64,000 nucleotides of DNA. Origin: Sphingomonas sp. HF-S4 (lineage in GTDB: Bacteria; Pseudomonadota; Alphaproteobacteria; Sphingomonadales; Sphingomonadaceae). The DNA lies in NCBI RefSeq assembly GCF_032911445.1, contig NZ_JAWJEJ010000001.1:496001-560000 (forward strand), given 5' to 3'. Of this stretch, positions 60,893 through 64,000 are shown in pieces. A program made the translations under genes and the position numbers. The notes beneath the pieces are model-generated. The model searched no databases. It worked only from the letters and a program-made list of their open reading frames with translations, and had not been told where the DNA came from. How positions within the stretch are numbered: the first letter of the stretch is position 1; every line of letters starts with the position of its first letter.

Positions 60893-61513
60893 ATGGCGAA
60901 CGCGCAAGCGAAGACAGGGGCGAGCGGCTGGGTGGCGGCGGCAATCGTGCTGGGGCTGCTGTTTGCGATTGGTATGTGCTCCTCGCGCTCGACGGACAAA
61001 ACTGCGCAGTCCTTTGCTTCACCGACGCTCACCAACCAGATCGAGACGATGCCGGTACCCGCGCCAGCGCCGATTGCTGCGCTCAGCCTGGCGAGTGTTC
61101 GCAAAGGACGGCAGCATCTGACGATGGTCCTTGGCGCCGAGGGTCTTTCGGGCGCTATGATCTACAGCCAGAATTGCTACGACGCCCTAAGTCGTAACTT
61201 CAGCTGGGTCCGGCTCGACCTTTGCGGCGGCTTCGACATGCTTGCGGTGGCGGCGGTCGACACAGCTGCGACCGAGGGGCTCACCGGCGAAGTTGCGTAT
61301 TTCGGTTCGGAAGCCGCGGCCGGACGCTACCTGGCCTTGGCGACCAAGGCGGGGCAGGAGGCAGGCGAGGCCGACCTGCGGCTCGAGGCGCTCCAGGCGC
61401 GGGCGAGGGCGGTGGCGCCCAAGCCTACGCCTTCGCCGTCGCTGGACTTGGACGAGGAGCTCGCGCCAGAAGGCGAGCCTGCGGTCGACAACGCGGTTGT
61501 AGAGGACGTTTGA
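60893..61513 (+). CDS. Membrane-anchored protein of unknown function, divergent from hxsD
   Basis: A 206-residue protein. One N-terminal transmembrane helix (WVAAAIVLGLLFAIGMC) is followed by a Ser/Thr/Pro-rich stretch, a globular part with two Cys (YSQNCYDALSRNFSWVRLDL then CGGFDMLAVAAVDTAA) and a Pro/acidic tail (PSPSLDLDEELAPEGEPAVD). GGGGGACGAGG precedes ATG 60893. No family is recognised. Its head-to-head position with the hxs operon makes a functional link possible. Confidence 0.72.
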   Translation: MANAQAKTGASGWVAAAIVLGLLFAIGMCSSRSTDKTAQSFASPTLTNQIETMPVPAPAPIAALSLASVRKGRQHLTMVLGAEGLSGAMIYSQNCYDALSRNFSWVRLDLCGGFDMLAVAAVDTAATEGLTGEVAYFGSEAAAGRYLALATKAGQEAGEADLRLEALQARARAVAPKPTPSPSLDLDEELAPEGEPAVDNAVVEDV

Positions 61514-61558
61514 GGCGGCGCGCCTCTGCTCCGAAGAGCGGCATTCTCCCTCGTGCTT

Positions 61559-61647
61559 GCGCCTCGCGCCTGTGGCGCGACCGCGCTCTACGGCGCTGCA
61601 CGACGCCGAGCCCTTTGGCTCGGCCTGATGGTGACAATCGCTGGCGC
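61559..61647. repeat. Dispersed intergenic repeat, copy B
   Basis: Shares GCGCCTCGCGCC, GGCGCGACCGCGCTC and CTCGGCCTG-TGG-ATCGCTGGCGC with copy A at 35545-35641. It includes the inverted repeat CCGAGCCCTTTGGCTCGG. It lies in the 61514-61954 gap, where no gene is supportable. Confidence 0.6.
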
Positions 61648-61954
61648 GGGAGGGGGGAAGCGGAAAGGCCGCTTTGGGGCGCAGGGCTAGGGCAAGCGGC
61701 CGCTTCGCCATGTGGCTCGCGCCGGCAGCGATGCGCCCCCTAATCGGTCATCGAGCGGCATGGCGACAGCTGCCAAAAGCTGCCGTTCGCTCAAGCCTTG
61801 ATCGCCCCCGCACGCCAATTCCGTTTGCTCTACGCTGTACCCTTCTCGCGCTTAGAGCCGTCCGGCGGGTCAGATCGATGCCAATGATCTCCATCTCCTC
61901 GCAGGGGGGATTGCGGCAGGATCCAGGGTGGCGTGACCGTCATCCCGGCCCTGA

Positions 61955-64000
61955 TCAGAATCGCTTGGACACTATGAGCCGGAAGATGCCCGCAGTCTCG
62001 TTACCGCCAAGACGCGCGCCACCTTCGAAGTCGATCGACCAGCTCGGCGGGAAGACGAAGCGGCTGCCGACGGCCATCTGGAACTGATCGCGCATCCAGC
62101 CTTGGGTGCCCAGGCTGTAGAAAGACTGACCGGGGATGTTGGCATAATCTAGCCATTGGGCATCGGCCTCGTCGAACTCGTGGTTCCACTCGAAGCGCAG
62201 CCGCGGCGTGATCGTAGTGTCGCCGTAACGCCGGTCGATCTCGATCCGCGCGCCGAGCGTCCCGGTGAGCGATTTGAGGTCGCGCGCGTCGAAGCGCAGG
62301 TCGTAGCGCCCTGTCCCGCTCTCGACATAGGTACCAAGATCGGCGTTCATGAACTCGCCTCGGCCGTAGATCGACCAGCGGACCGAGCCGCTTGCCTGAT
62401 CAATACCGAGCGCGAGCGCGCCGACGGTGAAGCTGCCGTCGCGGCTGCCATTGGCGGTGGCGTTAGCCGCTGCAACTACGCGGCGTGTGGCAAAGCTCAG
62501 GTCGCCCCGGCCGATCATCCCGTCGACGAAGACGCTCTCGAAGGGCATCAGGCTGGCATAGGCTGCGACCAGACTGCTCTGGCTGCGCACCCGCGCCGCG
62601 CCGCCGCCGATATGGCTGACGTCGTTGCCATAGCCGCCGCCGATGCCGATTACCGCGCCCTCGGCGACCTTGATGTCGATGCCGCCGCTTAGGCCGGAGG
62701 TCGTCGCAGTGATCTTGGAACGGTCTGTGGTCTCATCCTGCGTGCCGATATCGATCGCGCCACCGCTCCACAGCCCGACCGAACCGACACGGCGGGTGCC
62801 ATCGTCCTCAGCTTCATCGGCACCGTAGGCCGCGGCTTGCTCGCCCGCCCCCGCATTTGCCCGCGCCGCGCCGTTGTTGCTGATTGGAACACTGACGGCC
62901 GCCGTGTTGTTCACGCTGCCGAGCGCACCGAGTAGTACACCGCGATCGCTGGGACCGGCCTGGCTGTTGAGATAGGCGCCCATCTCGGGATCGGCGGCGC
63001 TGGGCCGCATCCGTTCGGTGATCGCGAGCGCCGAGGCATCGAAGGCCGGGCTGGCCTGGACGGGGCCGCGACCGTCCCGAGAGTTGAGCGTGATGCCCAT
63101 CCGGGCACCGCCCGCTCCACCGCCATGATGAAGTTGCTCGGTGCGGCGCATGAAGTTCGACACTTGGCTGCGCGCGAAGCGGCGAGCCGCCTCGGCCTGG
63201 GCATCGCTGACTGCGCGGACGTTCGGATCTGCGGTGGGATCAGGACGTGCAGTGACTGTCACGGTCACGGTCGCAGGAGCCGAAACGCCATAGGCGTTGC
63301 TCAGCGTGTACTGGATCGTGATCGCACCATCGAAGCGGTTAATCGCAGTGACGTCGAGACGGTACCCTTGGGTCGCGCCCGAGCCGCTCGCCACGATCGC
63401 CGTGGTCGCCGCATTGGCCGGGAGAACACTTACCACATTGGCGGCGGTGAACGGCCCGTTCGAGGCGCCGGTGGTGAGATCGACCGACACAGTCTGGCCG
63501 TCGCCGACGGTCGCCACCTTGGGCAGCGCAACCGGGATTGCGCCGACGATGCTGATCGTCACCGCTGCCGGCGACGAGGCGCCGCCCGGGCCCACTGCAG
63601 CGAAAGTGAAGCTGTCGCTTCCGACATAGCCCACCGCTGCTGTGTAGGTGGCGGTCACCGTCAGGCTGGCAAGCGTGCCGATGCCCGAGCCGCCACCGGC
63701 CGAGCCTGTGGTCTGCAGCGTCACAGTGCCATGCGCAGGCGGGGTTTCGATCTCAATCGAAGTGTAGTCGCCGGTGACCAGCGCCGAGAGGTTGATCTGG
63801 ACGCTGCTGTTCGGATTGACCGGCGTGCTGCCGGCCACCGTGCTGCTGCCCGGCTGGGCGGCAGGTGGCGGCGGGGTGTCGACCGCCAGGCTGACGGTCG
63901 CGGCCGACGAGGTGCCGCCGGGGCCGGTCGCGGTATAGGTGAAGCTGTCGGCGCCGTGATAGCCGGCGGCCGGCGTATAGGTGACGACATTGCCGGCGAC
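61955..64000 (-). CDS. Autotransporter adhesin with Ig-like/cadherin-like repeats (C-terminal part, runs off the right edge)
   Basis: At least 682 residues are visible. The passenger has two or more Ig-like/cadherin-type modules with TYTAAVGYVGSDSFTFAAVG and PGGASSPAAVTISI, repeated as TPAAGYHGADSFTYTATGPG nearer the edge. A linker with SDAQAEAARRFARSQVSNFM leads to a C-terminal autotransporter beta-barrel (about 280 residues, ending FRLIVSKRF with terminal Phe). It would be displayed on the cell surface. The frame stays open through position 64000, so the start is outside the window. Confidence 0.88.
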   Translation of the reverse strand, partial: VAGNVVTYTPAAGYHGADSFTYTATGPGGTSSAATVSLAVDTPPPPAAQPGSSTVAGSTPVNPNSSVQINLSALVTGDYTSIEIETPPAHGTVTLQTTGSAGGGSGIGTLASLTVTATYTAAVGYVGSDSFTFAAVGPGGASSPAAVTISIVGAIPVALPKVATVGDGQTVSVDLTTGASNGPFTAANVVSVLPANAATTAIVASGSGATQGYRLDVTAINRFDGAITIQYTLSNAYGVSAPATVTVTVTARPDPTADPNVRAVSDAQAEAARRFARSQVSNFMRRTEQLHHGGGAGGARMGITLNSRDGRGPVQASPAFDASALAITERMRPSAADPEMGAYLNSQAGPSDRGVLLGALGSVNNTAAVSVPISNNGAARANAGAGEQAAAYGADEAEDDGTRRVGSVGLWSGGAIDIGTQDETTDRSKITATTSGLSGGIDIKVAEGAVIGIGGGYGNDVSHIGGGAARVRSQSSLVAAYASLMPFESVFVDGMIGRGDLSFATRRVVAAANATANGSRDGSFTVGALALGIDQASGSVRWSIYGRGEFMNADLGTYVESGTGRYDLRFDARDLKSLTGTLGARIEIDRRYGDTTITPRLRFEWNHEFDEADAQWLDYANIPGQSFYSLGTQGWMRDQFQMAVGSRFVFPPSWSIDFEGGARLGGNETAGIFRLIVSKRF

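Overview
The window comes from a high-GC alphaproteobacterium, most likely a Sphingomonas-type member of the Sphingomonadaceae. This is inferred from gene content (imuA-imuB-dnaE2 mutasome, SRAP pair, LOV histidine kinase, ECF41 sigma factor, many small sphingomonad-type proteins), from alphaproteobacterial LexA boxes (GAAC-N7-GAAC), and from GGAAC-N17-GTT sites that resemble EcfG general-stress promoters. No rRNA, tRNA, CRISPR array or intact insertion sequence was recognised.

Layout. 1-3.9 kb: edge of a secreted protein, then a leftward group of a frameshifted transglutaminase, an FAD/NAD(P)-binding protein and a DUF1543 protein, and a GlsB/YeaQ membrane protein. 4.2-11.9 kb: an EAL-domain relic, then two unusual two-domain fusions facing each other across an AT-rich spacer (glycosidase family 1 + RmlD-like reductase; glycosyltransferase + UDP-galactopyranose mutase), followed by Mn-catalase and a zinc alcohol dehydrogenase. 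12-21.6 kb: a PRISE-like reductase, a large hybrid histidine kinase, a decayed nuclease, a membrane-tethered LuxR-type HTH protein with small unknown genes, and a GGDEF-EAL protein. 21.7-27.8 kb: DUF1080 protein, metallo-beta-lactamase-fold hydrolase, HNH protein, flavin-dependent oxidoreductase and small ORFs, one with multiple frameshifts.

27.8-35.5 kb is an SOS mutagenesis island: divergent SRAP genes (one active-looking, one lacking key residues), dnaE2, an unknown gene, imuB and imuA. Three perfect LexA-type boxes sit in front of the SRAP pair, the unknown gene and imuA. 36-38.6 kb is an ECF41 sigma factor with two carboxymuconolactone-decarboxylase/AhpD-like genes and a SnoaL/NTF2-like gene; two divergent TGTCACA-N16-CGTC promoters suggest autoregulation plus activation of the targets. 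38.7-50.9 kb: a large unknown protein, an M3 peptidase, an HxlR regulator/SDR pair with a palindromic operator candidate, an AlgE-like outer-membrane protein, chrB-chrA chromate resistance with a palindrome over the chrB start, a GNAT and an unknown membrane protein.

51-57 kb: a frameshifted single-domain response regulator facing a LOV-domain blue-light hybrid kinase, then an NTF2-like secreted protein, an SRPBCC-ArsR pair and a four-helix membrane protein. 57.4-60.7 kb is a compact His-Xaa-Ser (Hxs) peptide-maturation operon hxsD-hxsB-hxsC-hxsA whose genes all overlap by 4 nt. It encodes two radical SAM enzymes acting, by inference, on a secreted HxS-repeat protein with a peptidoglycan-binding domain; it is the most exciting system here. 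The window ends inside a large autotransporter adhesin.

Several ORFs are broken by single-base indels, mostly in short homopolymers. Either recent gene decay or consensus error could cause this, and it matters for how those genes are read.
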